Source of the DNA: an uncultured Eisenbergiella sp.
Lineage (GTDB): Bacteria > Bacillota > Clostridia > Lachnospirales > Lachnospiraceae
DNA length: 13,712 nt
Assembly: GCA_947626725.1 (NCBI GenBank)
Contig: CANQTI010000031.1
Location: forward strand, 1 to 13,712
Direction of reading: 5' to 3'
The position numbers and the translations under genes were made by a program. Of this stretch, positions 5,795 to 12,831 are shown in pieces (the stretch's first letter is position 1; every line of letters begins with the position of its first letter). The notes under the pieces were generated by a model. That model made no database searches. It had not been told where the DNA came from and was given only the letters and a program-made list of their open reading frames with translations.

Positions 5795-7713
5795 CGCCTT
5801 CGGAAATGCGGGAACGCGGCTGGGAAAGGCCGGATTTCGTCTATATCACAGGGGATGCCTATGTGGATCATCCTTCCTTCGGTACGGCCATCATCAGCCG
5901 CGTGCTGGAAAGCTTCGGCTACAGGGTCTGTATCCTTTCTCAGCCGGACTGGAAGACGGAAACCAGCGTACAGGTCTTCGGACGTCCCAGACTGGGCTTC
6001 CTCATCTCCGCCGGCAACATGGATTCCATGGTCAATCATTATTATGTCTCCCGAAAGCGTCGGAAGACGGACGCCTACACGCCGGGAGGAAAGACCGGGA
6101 AGCGCCCGGACCGGGCGGTGACGGTATACAGCCGGCTGGTGCGGAAAAGCTATCCGGATATTCCCATCATTCTGGGCGGCATTGAGGCGAGCCTGCGCCG
6201 TATGGCACATTACGATTACTGGAGCGATTCCTTTCGCCCGTCCGTTCTCATGGAAAGCCAGGCGGATCTGATCTCCTACGGCATGGGAGAGAAGTCGATC
6301 GCGGAGATCGCTGAGGCGCTTTCCGCCGGGATCGCCGTGCGGGATATCACCTTTGTGGCCGGAACGGTCTATCGCACAGAGAGCGCGGACAGCGTGTATG
6401 ACGGCATCAGACTTCCTTCCTATGAGGAGATGAAAAAGGAACCGGCCCTGTATGCCGACAGCTTTCGGGTACAGTACCGCAATACCGATCCGGTCAACGG
6501 GAAGGCCCTGATCGAACCCTATGCGGACGGCTATGTGGTGCAGAATCCCCCGCAGCCGCCGCTGACCACACAGGAAATGGACGATATCTATGCGCTTCCC
6601 TATACCCGCAGAGCCCATCCTTCCTATGACGCCGCCGGAGGCGTGCCCGCCATGGCCGAGATCCGGTTCTCCCTGGTCAGCAGCCGGGGCTGTTTCGGCG
6701 GCTGCAGCTTTTGTTCCCTGACCTTCCATCAGGGCCGCACCGTTCAGGTGCGGAGTCATGAAAGCCTGCTGGAAGAGGCAAGGCGCATGACGGAGGAACC
6801 GGATTTTAAGGGTTATATTCACGACGTAGGCGGACCGACCGCCAATTTCCGTCATCCGTCCTGCCAAAAGCAGCTGAAAAGCGGCGTGTGTCCAAACCGG
6901 CAGTGCCTGTTCCCCAGGCCCTGTCCGAACCTGGACGCCGGTCATCGGGATTATCTGGAGCTGCTTCGGAAGCTGCGCGCCCTTCCGGGCGTAAAAAAGG
7001 TGTTCATCCGCTCCGGCATCCGTTTCGATTATCTGCTGGCGGAGGGAAATGACGCGTTTCTGCGGGAACTGGTCATGCATCACGTGAGCGGACAGCTGAA
7101 GGTGGCGCCGGAGCATGTGGCGGACGCCGTGCTGTACCGGATGGGGAAGCCGGAGAATGCGGTATACGAAGCCTTTGTCCGGAAATATGAAAGTCTCAAT
7201 GAAAAGCTGGGACTGAAGCAGTATCTGGTTCCGTACCTGATGTCATCGCATCCCGGCTCCACGCTGAAGGATGCCGTGCAGCTGGCGGAATACCTGCGGG
7301 ATCTGGGCTATATGCCCCAGCAGGTGCAGGATTTTTATCCGACCCCGTCCACGCTTTCCACCGTCATGTATTACACGGGGATCGATCCCCGGGACGGTTC
7401 CAACGTATATGTATGCCGGAACAGCCGTGAGAAGATGATGCAGCGGGCCCTGATCCAATACCGTGATCCGGCCAACTATGATCTGGTGCATGAGGCCCTG
7501 GTAAAGACCGGGCGGGAGGATCTGATCGGATACGGTCCCGGCTGTCTGATCCGGCCCCGCAAAGGGGAAAAAGGAAAAGAAGGGGAACCGCGTCAGGCAG
7601 ATGCCGCGCAGAGGCCCCGGAAGGGAGGGACCGCCCTCCCGAACAGAAAGAAGAAAACGATCCGCAATATCCATCCAAAGAAAAAAGAAAGCGGGAGGAA
7701 AACTGGTCCATGA
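5770..7713 (+). CDS. ygiQ: YgiQ family radical SAM protein
   Basis: The 647-residue protein matches the long YgiQ layout. An N-terminal domain (about 1-290) includes DFVYITGDAYVDHPSFG, FGRPRLGFLISAGNMDSMVNHY and ILGGIEASLRRMAHYDYW. The radical SAM core has SRGCFGGCSFC, in which Cys308, Cys312 and Cys315 form the CX3CX2C site for the 4Fe-4S cluster. The C-terminal part has VAPEHVADAVLYRMGKP, the QVQDFYPTPSTLSTVMYYTG motif, and a Lys/Arg-rich tail (about 595-647) that is probably disordered. The family cleaves S-adenosylmethionine to make a 5'-deoxyadenosyl radical, but its substrate is not established to my knowledge. Further cysteines at about 366-390 (CQKQLKSGVCPNRQCLFPRPCPN) could hold a second metal site. 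The start overlaps the HAD gene by 25 bases; GGGAG (5754-5758) lies 11 bases upstream. Confidence 0.95.
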   Translation: MSEQFLPLTPSEMRERGWERPDFVYITGDAYVDHPSFGTAIISRVLESFGYRVCILSQPDWKTETSVQVFGRPRLGFLISAGNMDSMVNHYYVSRKRRKTDAYTPGGKTGKRPDRAVTVYSRLVRKSYPDIPIILGGIEASLRRMAHYDYWSDSFRPSVLMESQADLISYGMGEKSIAEIAEALSAGIAVRDITFVAGTVYRTESADSVYDGIRLPSYEEMKKEPALYADSFRVQYRNTDPVNGKALIEPYADGYVVQNPPQPPLTTQEMDDIYALPYTRRAHPSYDAAGGVPAMAEIRFSLVSSRGCFGGCSFCSLTFHQGRTVQVRSHESLLEEARRMTEEPDFKGYIHDVGGPTANFRHPSCQKQLKSGVCPNRQCLFPRPCPNLDAGHRDYLELLRKLRALPGVKKVFIRSGIRFDYLLAEGNDAFLRELVMHHVSGQLKVAPEHVADAVLYRMGKPENAVYEAFVRKYESLNEKLGLKQYLVPYLMSSHPGSTLKDAVQLAEYLRDLGYMPQQVQDFYPTPSTLSTVMYYTGIDPRDGSNVYVCRNSREKMMQRALIQYRDPANYDLVHEALVKTGREDLIGYGPGCLIRPRKGEKGKEGEPRQADAAQRPRKGGTALPNRKKKTIRNIHPKKKESGRKTGP

Positions 7714-8321
7714 AGCGTGTGGAAAAGGGGAAAATCGGATATCTGCGTTCACAGCGGCGCGTTCTGACCGTCCGGACAGCGATCCTGTTCGGAATCTCAC
7801 TGGCCGTCTATCTGCTGGGCTGGTGGTCTGCGGGAAGCAACAAAAACCTGCTCACGATCGTGGCCGTGCTGGGATGTCTACCCGCCAGCCGCAGCGCGGT
7901 CAACATGGTAATGTATTACCGGTATCACGGGATCGGAGCAGAGGACGCCGGAAAGATCGCTCCGCACGAATCGGGCCTGTGTACGCTCTATGACCTGGTC
8001 TTCACCAGCTATGACAAAAATTTTGAGATCCACCATATGACGGTGATGGCGAACAGCCTGACCGGCTACAGCGCCAACCCGGGCTGTGACGGAAAGGCCT
8101 GCGAAAAACATCTGAAATCCCTGTGCTCCCAGAACGGGATCCGTGACGTGGACATCAAAATCTTTCAGGAGCTTCCCAAATATCTCAACCGTCTGGACGC
8201 TCTGCGGGACGCCGCGGCGGCCGAAAGCGGATCCGCGGGAGAGCGGACGAAAGAAGCGGAGGATACGGCGCAGGAAAAATGGAGCCGGTTGGTTTCGCTT
8301 CTGTGCGCGGTTTCTCTGTAG
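7710..8321 (+). CDS. Unknown membrane protein with two N-terminal helices, coupled to ygiQ
   Basis: I do not recognise a family. The 203-residue protein starts with a basic stretch (MKRVEKGKIGYLRSQRR). It then has two hydrophobic segments (about 22-41, AILFGISLAVYLLGWWSAG, and about 46-70, LLTIVAVLGCLPASRSAVNMVMYY) and a soluble domain of roughly 130 residues. By the positive-inside rule the N-terminus and soluble domain are likely cytoplasmic. The soluble part has a Cys cluster (GCDGKACEKHLKSLC), a Glu/Ala-rich charged stretch (about 168-190), and a short hydrophobic end (LVSLLCAVSL) that may bind the membrane. The start overlaps the ygiQ stop as ATGA, so the two are probably translated together. 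An RluA-type gene follows after 12 bases. Overlap with neighbours and normal composition support a real gene. Confidence 0.78.
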   Translation: MKRVEKGKIGYLRSQRRVLTVRTAILFGISLAVYLLGWWSAGSNKNLLTIVAVLGCLPASRSAVNMVMYYRYHGIGAEDAGKIAPHESGLCTLYDLVFTSYDKNFEIHHMTVMANSLTGYSANPGCDGKACEKHLKSLCSQNGIRDVDIKIFQELPKYLNRLDALRDAAAAESGSAGERTKEAEDTAQEKWSRLVSLLCAVSL

Positions 8322-8333
8322 ACGGGAGGGAAG

Positions 8334-9353
8334 ATGCGGATCATCACGATAGGGCCCAACGAGGCGGGACAGCGTCTGGACAAATATCTGCACAAATATA
8401 TGAAGGAGGCGCCGTCCTCCTTCCTGTATAAAATGATGCGGAAGAAGAACATCACGCTGAACGGGAGCAGATGTGAGGGAAGCCGGATCCTGCGCGAGGA
8501 CGATGAGCTGAAGCTGTTCCTGGCAGAAGAAACTCTGGAGAAATTCGGCGCGGGAAGGATGCGGACGGATGCATCCGGGGAGTATGAACGCGCGTACAGG
8601 CAGTTCGGCAGTCTGGAAATCCTTTACGAGGACGGGGATATCCTGGCGGTCAACAAGCCTGTGGGGATCCTGAGCCAGAAGGCCGAAAGCGATTCCCTTT
8701 CCCTGAATGAATGGCTGATCGGCCGCCAGCTCGCCTCCGGTGAATGGAACCGTGAAGCGGCGGACACTTTCCGGCCGGCCGTCTGCAACCGTCTGGACCG
8801 GAACACCGGCGGGATCGTGCTGTGCGGCAAAAGCCTGGCTGGACTTCAGCTTCTGTCAGCGCTCCTGCGGGACCGGAGCATGGACAAGGAATACCGGCTT
8901 CTCGCGCTGGGAGAGATCCGAGAGGAGGCCGACCTCGTAAGCTGGCTGACAAAAGAGGAGGAAACGAACCAGGTCCGGATCACGGCTTCCCCGCAGCCCG
9001 GCGCCCGGCAGATCCGGACCGGGATCGTGCCGGCAGGAGCGGGAGAACTGCCCGGCATCGGAACGGTGACCGCCGCGCAGGCAAAGCTGTATACGGGCAA
9101 GACTCATCAGATCCGCGCACAGCTCGCGGCGCTGTCTCATCCGCTCCTCGGAGACGCGAGATACGGGGACCCTGCAGCGAACAAGACGGCCCGAGAGAGA
9201 TACGGCGTCAAAAGCCAGTTGCTCCATGCCTGGAGGGTGCGCTTCCCGGCAGAGCTGCCGGAACGGTTCGCACACCTGGCCGGAAAGGAGATCACGGCAC
9301 CGCCGCCGGAGGTTTTCACAGGACTCTGGAACAGGATTCTGAAGATAAATTGA
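8334..9353 (+). CDS. RluA family pseudouridine synthase with S4 domain
   Basis: The 339-residue protein has an N-terminal S4 domain (about 12-65, GQRLDKYLHKYMKEAPSSFLYKMMRKKNITLNG). The RluA-type catalytic domain follows, with EDGDILAVNKPVGILSQ, the catalytic motif NRLDRNTGG (Asp155), YTGKTHQIRAQLA and HPLLGDARYG. It isomerises uridines in 23S rRNA, like RluC or RluD. In the textbook motif the first residue is His (HRLD); here it is Asn152, which leaves the essential Arg-Leu-Asp intact and is unlikely to mean inactivity. The ATG at 8334 has a strong GGGAGG site four bases upstream. It is the second S4-type pseudouridine synthase in the window but belongs to a different family from the one at 4410, so this is not a local duplication. 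The exact target is unknown. Confidence 0.92.
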   Translation: MRIITIGPNEAGQRLDKYLHKYMKEAPSSFLYKMMRKKNITLNGSRCEGSRILREDDELKLFLAEETLEKFGAGRMRTDASGEYERAYRQFGSLEILYEDGDILAVNKPVGILSQKAESDSLSLNEWLIGRQLASGEWNREAADTFRPAVCNRLDRNTGGIVLCGKSLAGLQLLSALLRDRSMDKEYRLLALGEIREEADLVSWLTKEEETNQVRITASPQPGARQIRTGIVPAGAGELPGIGTVTAAQAKLYTGKTHQIRAQLAALSHPLLGDARYGDPAANKTARERYGVKSQLLHAWRVRFPAELPERFAHLAGKEITAPPPEVFTGLWNRILKIN

Positions 9354-9398
9354 AGCATGCCGCGTCCGTCCTGTGTCAGCGGCAGAATGTGAGAGGCT

Positions 9399-9935
9399 AT
9401 GGCTACCTGGAATTCGAGAGGGCTGCGCGGTTCCACGCTGGAGGATCTGGTCAACCGCACCAATGAAAAATACCGAGAGAGCGGTCTGGCGCTGATCCAG
9501 AAGATCCCCACGCCCATCACGCCCATCAGGATCGACAAGGAACACCGGCAGATCACGCTGGCCTATTTCGATCAGAAGAGTACGGTGGACTATATCGGCG
9601 CGGTACAGGGGATCCCGGTGTGTTTTGACGCAAAGGAATGCGCCATCGATACGTTCAGCCTGCAGAATATCCATGCGCATCAGGTGGCGTTCATGGAGGC
9701 TTTTGAACAGCAGAAGGGCATCGCCTTTTTTCTGATCTATTATTCGCACCGGGATGTCTTTTATTATCTGCCCTATGAGCATCTGCGCTTTTTCTGGGAC
9801 CGGGCGCAGGAAGGAGGGCGGAAATCCTTCCGGTTCGACGAGCTGAATCCGGAATATTTTCTGCCCAAAAAGAGCGGAATCTGGGTGCCGTATCTGGATA
9901 TGATCCAGAAGGATCTGGCCGACCGGCCGGACTGA
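9399..9935 (+). CDS. recU: Holliday junction resolvase RecU
   Basis: RecU is the Firmicutes resolvase that cuts four-way DNA junctions after recombination and helps chromosome separation. The 178-residue protein shows the RecU order: NSRGLRGSTLEDLVNRTNEKY at the N-terminus, then STVDYIGAVQGIPVCFDAKEC with the PD-(D/E)XK-type residues Asp64, Asp77 and Lys79, then LQNIHAHQVAFM and the C-terminal FFWDRAQEGGRKSF. The second acidic residue is Asp, where I recall Glu in Bacillus RecU (FEAKE); both suit this fold. It is slightly shorter than Bacillus RecU (about 206) because it lacks the N-terminal extension. GAGAGG (9391-9396) precedes the ATG at 9399. It may be the last gene of the run starting at 4410; the long inverted repeat begins eight bases after its stop. 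Confidence 0.93.
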   Translation: MATWNSRGLRGSTLEDLVNRTNEKYRESGLALIQKIPTPITPIRIDKEHRQITLAYFDQKSTVDYIGAVQGIPVCFDAKECAIDTFSLQNIHAHQVAFMEAFEQQKGIAFFLIYYSHRDVFYYLPYEHLRFFWDRAQEGGRKSFRFDELNPEYFLPKKSGIWVPYLDMIQKDLADRPD

Positions 9936-9943
9936 TGGCCCCG

Positions 9944-10145
9944 GTACCGCCGCTCAGCCATGTCCTGTCCGGGAACGCGGAACAGTTTTCTGCGTCCCGT
10001 CGGGCCAAACATTCCGATGAGCCATAGCAGGGATCCCGTCGGGGTGCGTCCCTCCGGGATCCCATGTCTCATCTCCATGGCCCGAAAAGGGCACGCAGGA
10101 AAACCGTTCCGCGTTCCCGGACAGGACATGGCTGAGCGGCGGTAC
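9944..10145. repeat. 202-bp long inverted repeat (MITE-like element or long hairpin RNA)
   Basis: Bases 9944-9983 are perfectly complementary to 10106-10145 (40 bp), starting GTACCGCCGCTCAGCC and ending with its reverse complement. After one A/C mismatch pairing resumes (9985-9990 with 10099-10104, then 9991-9995 with 10093-10097 after a one-base bulge). It continues in blocks towards the centre: CGGGCCA/TGGCCCG (10001-10007 with 10078-10084), GATGAG/CTCATC (10016-10021 with 10068-10073) and GGGATCCCG/CGGGATCCC (10030-10038 with 10055-10063). CCCGTCGGG occurs twice (9996-10004, 10035-10043). No transposase and no supported coding frame lie inside. Possible target duplications (TA or GTAC) cannot be told from the repeat because GTAC is itself a palindrome. 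The structure is certain; its nature is inference. Confidence 0.85.
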
Positions 10146-10167
10146 AGACACAGAAAGGATATGCGTT

Positions 10168-10677
10168 ATGCGAAGTTCTCTGACAACATTGTGCTATCTG
10201 GAAAAAAATGGATGTTATCTGATGATGCACCGAGTGAAGAAAAAGAACGATATCAACCATGATAAATGGATCGGCGTGGGAGGTCATGCGGAGGATTACG
10301 AGAGTCCGGAGGACTGTCTGCTGCGGGAGGTACGGGAAGAGACCGGGCTGACGCTGACAGGATACCGGTTCCGGGGTCTCGTCACCTTTGCGCTGAAGGA
10401 TGTGGAAACCCAGTATATGTGTCTGTACACCGCTGACGGCTGGGAAGGGGAGCTGTGCGGGGAATGTCCGGAAGGCGATCTGGAATGGGTGGAAAAAGAC
10501 CGGATCAGCGAGCTGCCGCTCTGGACGGGAGATAAGGTCTTTTTCCGGCTGCTGACGGAGGAGGTCCCCTTTTTCTCCCTGAAGCTCGTCTACGACGGAG
10601 ATGCGCTGACGGAATGCGCGCTGGACGGCCGGCCGCTCGACTGGGAGCGGTTTATCGCTCAGGAAAGCACGCCGTGA
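10168..10677 (+). CDS. Nudix hydrolase (MutT-like, 8-oxo-dGTP diphosphatase type)
   Basis: The 169-residue protein contains a perfect Nudix box at residues 39-61: G39, Glu45 after five residues, then after seven more REVREETGL (53-61). The pattern GX5EX7REUXEEXGU is met exactly, with Glu57 and Glu58 as metal ligands. The preceding strand HDKWIGVGGHAEDYE is typical of the MutT/8-oxo-dGTP group. Enzymes of this fold hydrolyse nucleoside diphosphate-X compounds with Mg2+. Removal of oxidised nucleotides is the likely but unproved role. The ATG at 10168 is preceded by AAAGGA (10154-10159) with eight bases between. Its 5' leader would include the right arm of the long inverted repeat if it is transcribed from upstream; no clear promoter is seen in the 22 bases between repeat and start. 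A separate promoter follows it. Confidence 0.93.
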   Translation: MRSSLTTLCYLEKNGCYLMMHRVKKKNDINHDKWIGVGGHAEDYESPEDCLLREVREETGLTLTGYRFRGLVTFALKDVETQYMCLYTADGWEGELCGECPEGDLEWVEKDRISELPLWTGDKVFFRLLTEEVPFFSLKLVYDGDALTECALDGRPLDWERFIAQESTP

Positions 10678-10732
10678 CTGTGCTGCCACTGGAACACAGG
10701 AGTTCATGCCGGGTTCGGATCAAAAAATGCCG

Positions 10733-10761
10733 TTGACAAAGTGGAAGGAATCGGTTATACT
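10733..10761 (+). promoter_or_regulatory. Strong sigma-A promoter for the his genes
   Basis: A perfect TTGACA (10733-10738) and TATACT (10756-10761, five of six) are separated by exactly 17 bases. Transcription would start near 10768 and leave a leader of about 145 bases before hisZ. This is the best promoter match in the window. The gap upstream of it, 10678-10732, holds only a small CTGTG/CACAG stem. Confidence 0.85.
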
Positions 10762-10778
10762 TCATAAAGTTTCACATG

Positions 10779-10814
10779 TTAATACAATATCGCAATAGCG
10801 AATTAACGTATTAA
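10779..10814 (+). promoter_or_regulatory. Dyad near the his transcription start, possible operator
   Basis: TTAATAC (10779-10785) and GTATTAA (10808-10814) are perfect inverted repeats. Between them TCGC (10790-10793) and GCGA (10798-10801) form a smaller dyad around AATA. It starts about 10 bases after the predicted transcription start, so it could bind a repressor or fold in the RNA. Much more AT-rich than its surroundings. Confidence 0.4.
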
Positions 10815-10815
10815 A

Positions 10816-10891
10816 GCGCCGGATCCCAAAAGTTTTTCTTCGGGAGAGCATGGCTGACCGCTACAGTCATTGTACAAGACGATTCCGGCGC
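10816..10891 (+). promoter_or_regulatory. Structured hisZ leader, possible three-way junction
   Basis: GCGCCGGA (10816-10823) pairs with TCCGGCGC (10884-10891), closing a 76-base domain that ends nine bases before the hisZ ribosome site. Inside, TCCC/GGGA (10824-10827 with 10842-10845) and ATGGCTG/CAGTCAT (10850-10856 with 10864-10870, one G-U pair, 7-base loop) can form two more stems. No T-box signature and no tRNA T-loop are present. A T-rich run (10833-10840) lies in the first loop and is not preceded by a terminator stem. Function unknown. Confidence 0.5.
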
Positions 10892-10900
10892 AGAGTTCAC

Positions 10901-10905
10901 GGAGG
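10901..10905 (+). promoter_or_regulatory. Ribosome binding site that fixes the hisZ start
   Basis: GGAGG at 10901-10905 is six bases before the ATG at 10912, whose product starts MGKSLLHTPEGVRD as HisZ proteins do. The in-frame ATG at 10870 lies inside the leader stem and has no such site. Confidence 0.85.
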
Positions 10906-10911
10906 TCCTGT

Positions 10912-12117
10912 ATGGGAAAATCATTGCTTCATACCCCCGAGGGGGTGCGGGATATATACGGTGAAGAGTACGCGCGAAAGCTGCTGATCGAGCAAAAGCT
11001 CCACGAAACGATCAGGCTCTACGGCTATCAGGACATCCAGACCCCGACCTTCGAGTTTTTTGACGTCTACAGCAAAGAGATCGGCACCACGCCCTCCAGT
11101 CAGCTGTACAAGTTTTTTGACAAGGAAGGGAACACGCTTTCCCTGCGCCCGGATTTCACGCCGTCCTGTGCGCGGTGTGCCGCCAAGTATTTTATGGATG
11201 AGACGGGGCCCATCCGGCTGACCTATTCCGGCAATACGTTCCTCAATACCTCCAGCCTGCAGGGAAAACGCGGGGAAGTGACCCAGATGGGGGCCGAGCT
11301 GATGATGGAGCCCTCCGTACAGGCTGATGCCGAAATGATCTGTCTGGTCATTGACGCCCTGAAAAACTGCGGTCTGACGGATTTTCAGATCACGGTGGGA
11401 GAGGTAGAGTATTTCAAGGGTCTCTGCGCCCAGGCCGGGCTGAGCGGTGAGGTGGAGCTGCGCCTGCGGGATTTCATTTCCGCCAAAAATTATTTCGGTG
11501 CCCAGGAGCTTTTGGAACAGCAGCGTGTGCGGAAGGATTACGCGAAGGTTTTTCTGCGCCTTTCGGATATGGTGCTGGGGGCCAGCGATCTTTCCGAGGC
11601 GGCCAGGCTCGTGCAGAACGATCGTTCCCTGCGGGCCGTGGAACGGCTGGAGCAGCTGTATCAGGTGCTGCGGCAGTACGGGACGGAAAAATATATTTTC
11701 TTCGATCTGGGGCTCTTGAGCAAATACAATTATTATACGGGCGTGATCTTCAAGGGATACACCTACGGCGTGGGCGATGCCGTCGTCACCGGCGGCAGAT
11801 ATGACAGCCTGCTGTCCTATTTCGGAAAGAAGGGACCGGCCATCGGTTTCATGGTCGTGGTGGACGACCTGCTGGAAGCGCTGAAGCGGCAGAATATCGC
11901 GCCGAAACCGGCATCGGACGGCGTACTGGCGCTCTATGAACGGGACGCGTTCGCCGGGGCGCTGCGCTATACAAAGGAACAGCGCGGGCAGGGTGTGTGT
12001 GCGGAGCTCACGCCGGTCAATGACAGGGCTGAGGCGGAACGGTACGCTCTCGGTCATCCGGGAAAGCAGGCGCTGTTCTTTTCCGCGGACGGCGGCCGCA
12101 TCCGGCTGTGTCAGTGA
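10912..12117 (+). CDS. hisZ: ATP phosphoribosyltransferase regulatory subunit HisZ
   Basis: HisZ is a catalytically inactive relative of histidyl-tRNA synthetase that pairs with short HisG to give an active, histidine-inhibited ATP phosphoribosyltransferase. The 401-residue protein has the synthetase-like core: TPEGVRDIYGEEYARK at the N-terminus, YGYQDIQTPTFEFFDVYSKEIG, the motif 2 region LSLRPDFTPSCARCAAKYF with IRLTYSGNTFL, then YNYYTGVIFKGYTYG and the motif 3-like GGRYDSLLSYFG. A reduced C-terminal part (about 320-401) takes the place of a full anticodon-binding domain, which separates it from HisS. hisG next door, 39 bases downstream, confirms the call. It is the first gene after the promoter at 10733 and the structured leader. 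Confidence 0.95.
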   Translation: MGKSLLHTPEGVRDIYGEEYARKLLIEQKLHETIRLYGYQDIQTPTFEFFDVYSKEIGTTPSSQLYKFFDKEGNTLSLRPDFTPSCARCAAKYFMDETGPIRLTYSGNTFLNTSSLQGKRGEVTQMGAELMMEPSVQADAEMICLVIDALKNCGLTDFQITVGEVEYFKGLCAQAGLSGEVELRLRDFISAKNYFGAQELLEQQRVRKDYAKVFLRLSDMVLGASDLSEAARLVQNDRSLRAVERLEQLYQVLRQYGTEKYIFFDLGLLSKYNYYTGVIFKGYTYGVGDAVVTGGRYDSLLSYFGKKGPAIGFMVVVDDLLEALKRQNIAPKPASDGVLALYERDAFAGALRYTKEQRGQGVCAELTPVNDRAEAERYALGHPGKQALFFSADGGRIRLCQ

Positions 12118-12156
12118 CGGTTTTCAGACGGCGGAGTTGTTGAGGACGAAAGGTTT

Positions 12157-12831
12157 ATGGATGATAGAAGACCTATGGACGAAAGAAGATATCTTACCTT
12201 TGCGCTGACCAAGGGCAGGCTGGCCGGTCAGACCCTTTCCCTGCTGGAGCGGGCCGGCATCCGCTGTCAGGAGATGCGGGATAAGGAATCCAGAAAGCTC
12301 GTATTCGTGAACGAGGAACAGCGGCTGAAATTTTTCCTCGCAAAAGGTCCCGATGTGCCCACCTATGTGGAATACGGTGCGGCCGATATCGGCGTGACGG
12401 GAAAGGACGAACTGCTGGAAGGAGGGCGCAGAGTCTATGAGGTGCTGGACCTCGGCTTCGGAAAGTGCAGGATGTGCGTCTGCGGCCCGGCCAGAGCGAG
12501 AGAGCTCCTGCAGCATCACGAGATGATCCGGGTGGCCAGCAAATACCCGGTCATCGCAAAGGACTATTTTTACAATAAAAAGCATCAGACCGTGGACATC
12601 ATCAAGCTGAACGGCTCTGTGGAGCTGGGCCCCATCGTGGGGCTTTCGGACGTGATCGTGGATATCGTGGAGACCGGCTCCACGCTGCGGGAAAACGGGC
12701 TGGAGGTTCTGGAAGAGATCTGCACGCTGTCCGCCCGGATGATCGTCAACCGGGTCAGCATGCAGATGGAGACGGAGCGGATCAAGGCGCTCATCCTGGA
12801 GCTTCGCAGACTGCTGGCGGAAGAGGCATAG
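12157..12831 (+). CDS. hisG: ATP phosphoribosyltransferase catalytic subunit HisG, short form
   Basis: HisG joins ATP and PRPP to make phosphoribosyl-ATP and pyrophosphate, the first committed step of histidine synthesis. At 224 residues this is the short form, which lacks the C-terminal regulatory domain and needs HisZ, encoded just upstream. Visible motifs are LTFALTKGRLAGQTLSLLERAG near the start, YGAADIGVTGKDELLE (73-88), and the PRPP-binding loop DIVETGSTLRENGLEV (169-184). The ATG at 12157 has AAAGG three bases upstream and GAGGA at 10 bases. An in-frame ATG at 12175 would start MDERRYLTFALTKGR and is an equally good match to the family N-terminus, so the start is uncertain by six residues. 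hisD follows after 66 bases. Confidence 0.95.
   Translation: MDDRRPMDERRYLTFALTKGRLAGQTLSLLERAGIRCQEMRDKESRKLVFVNEEQRLKFFLAKGPDVPTYVEYGAADIGVTGKDELLEGGRRVYEVLDLGFGKCRMCVCGPARARELLQHHEMIRVASKYPVIAKDYFYNKKHQTVDIIKLNGSVELGPIVGLSDVIVDIVETGSTLRENGLEVLEEICTLSARMIVNRVSMQMETERIKALILELRRLLAEEA

Noticed and set aside
5773..7116. Long minus-strand open frame opposite ygiQ (about 447 codons)
   Set aside because: It is the antisense shadow of a clear radical SAM gene, with low-complexity His/Gly/Arg-rich translation and no recognisable domain.
8787..8813. RluA-type synthase with Asn instead of His before RLD as a loss of function
   Set aside because: The catalytic Asp and preceding Arg are intact and the rest of the domain is normal; the first residue of the motif is not the catalytic one.
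9588..9638. RecU with Asp77 in place of the expected Glu as a possibly inactive enzyme
   Set aside because: The PD-(D/E)XK fold accepts either acidic residue at this place, and the Lys and first Asp are kept, so loss of activity is not indicated.
9944..10145. The long inverted repeat as an integron attC site or a retron msr-msd
   Set aside because: No integrase or reverse transcriptase is nearby, and the attC core sites (RYYYAAC/GTTRRRY) are not present at the ends.
9960..10262. Open frames on both strands across the long inverted repeat whose products share MSCPGTRN and FRVPGQDMAERRYR segments
   Set aside because: The shared peptides arise because the same inverted DNA is read from both sides. 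The frames run into recU or the Nudix gene out of frame, have no ribosome site, and resemble no protein.
10816..10891. A tRNA or tRNA-like mimic in front of hisZ (76 bases, 7-8 bp closing stem, 7-base loop)
   Set aside because: There is no T-loop (TTCRA), no plausible D-arm, and the 7-base loop ACCGCTA lacks the conserved U33 and an anticodon GTG. It is better described as a structured leader.
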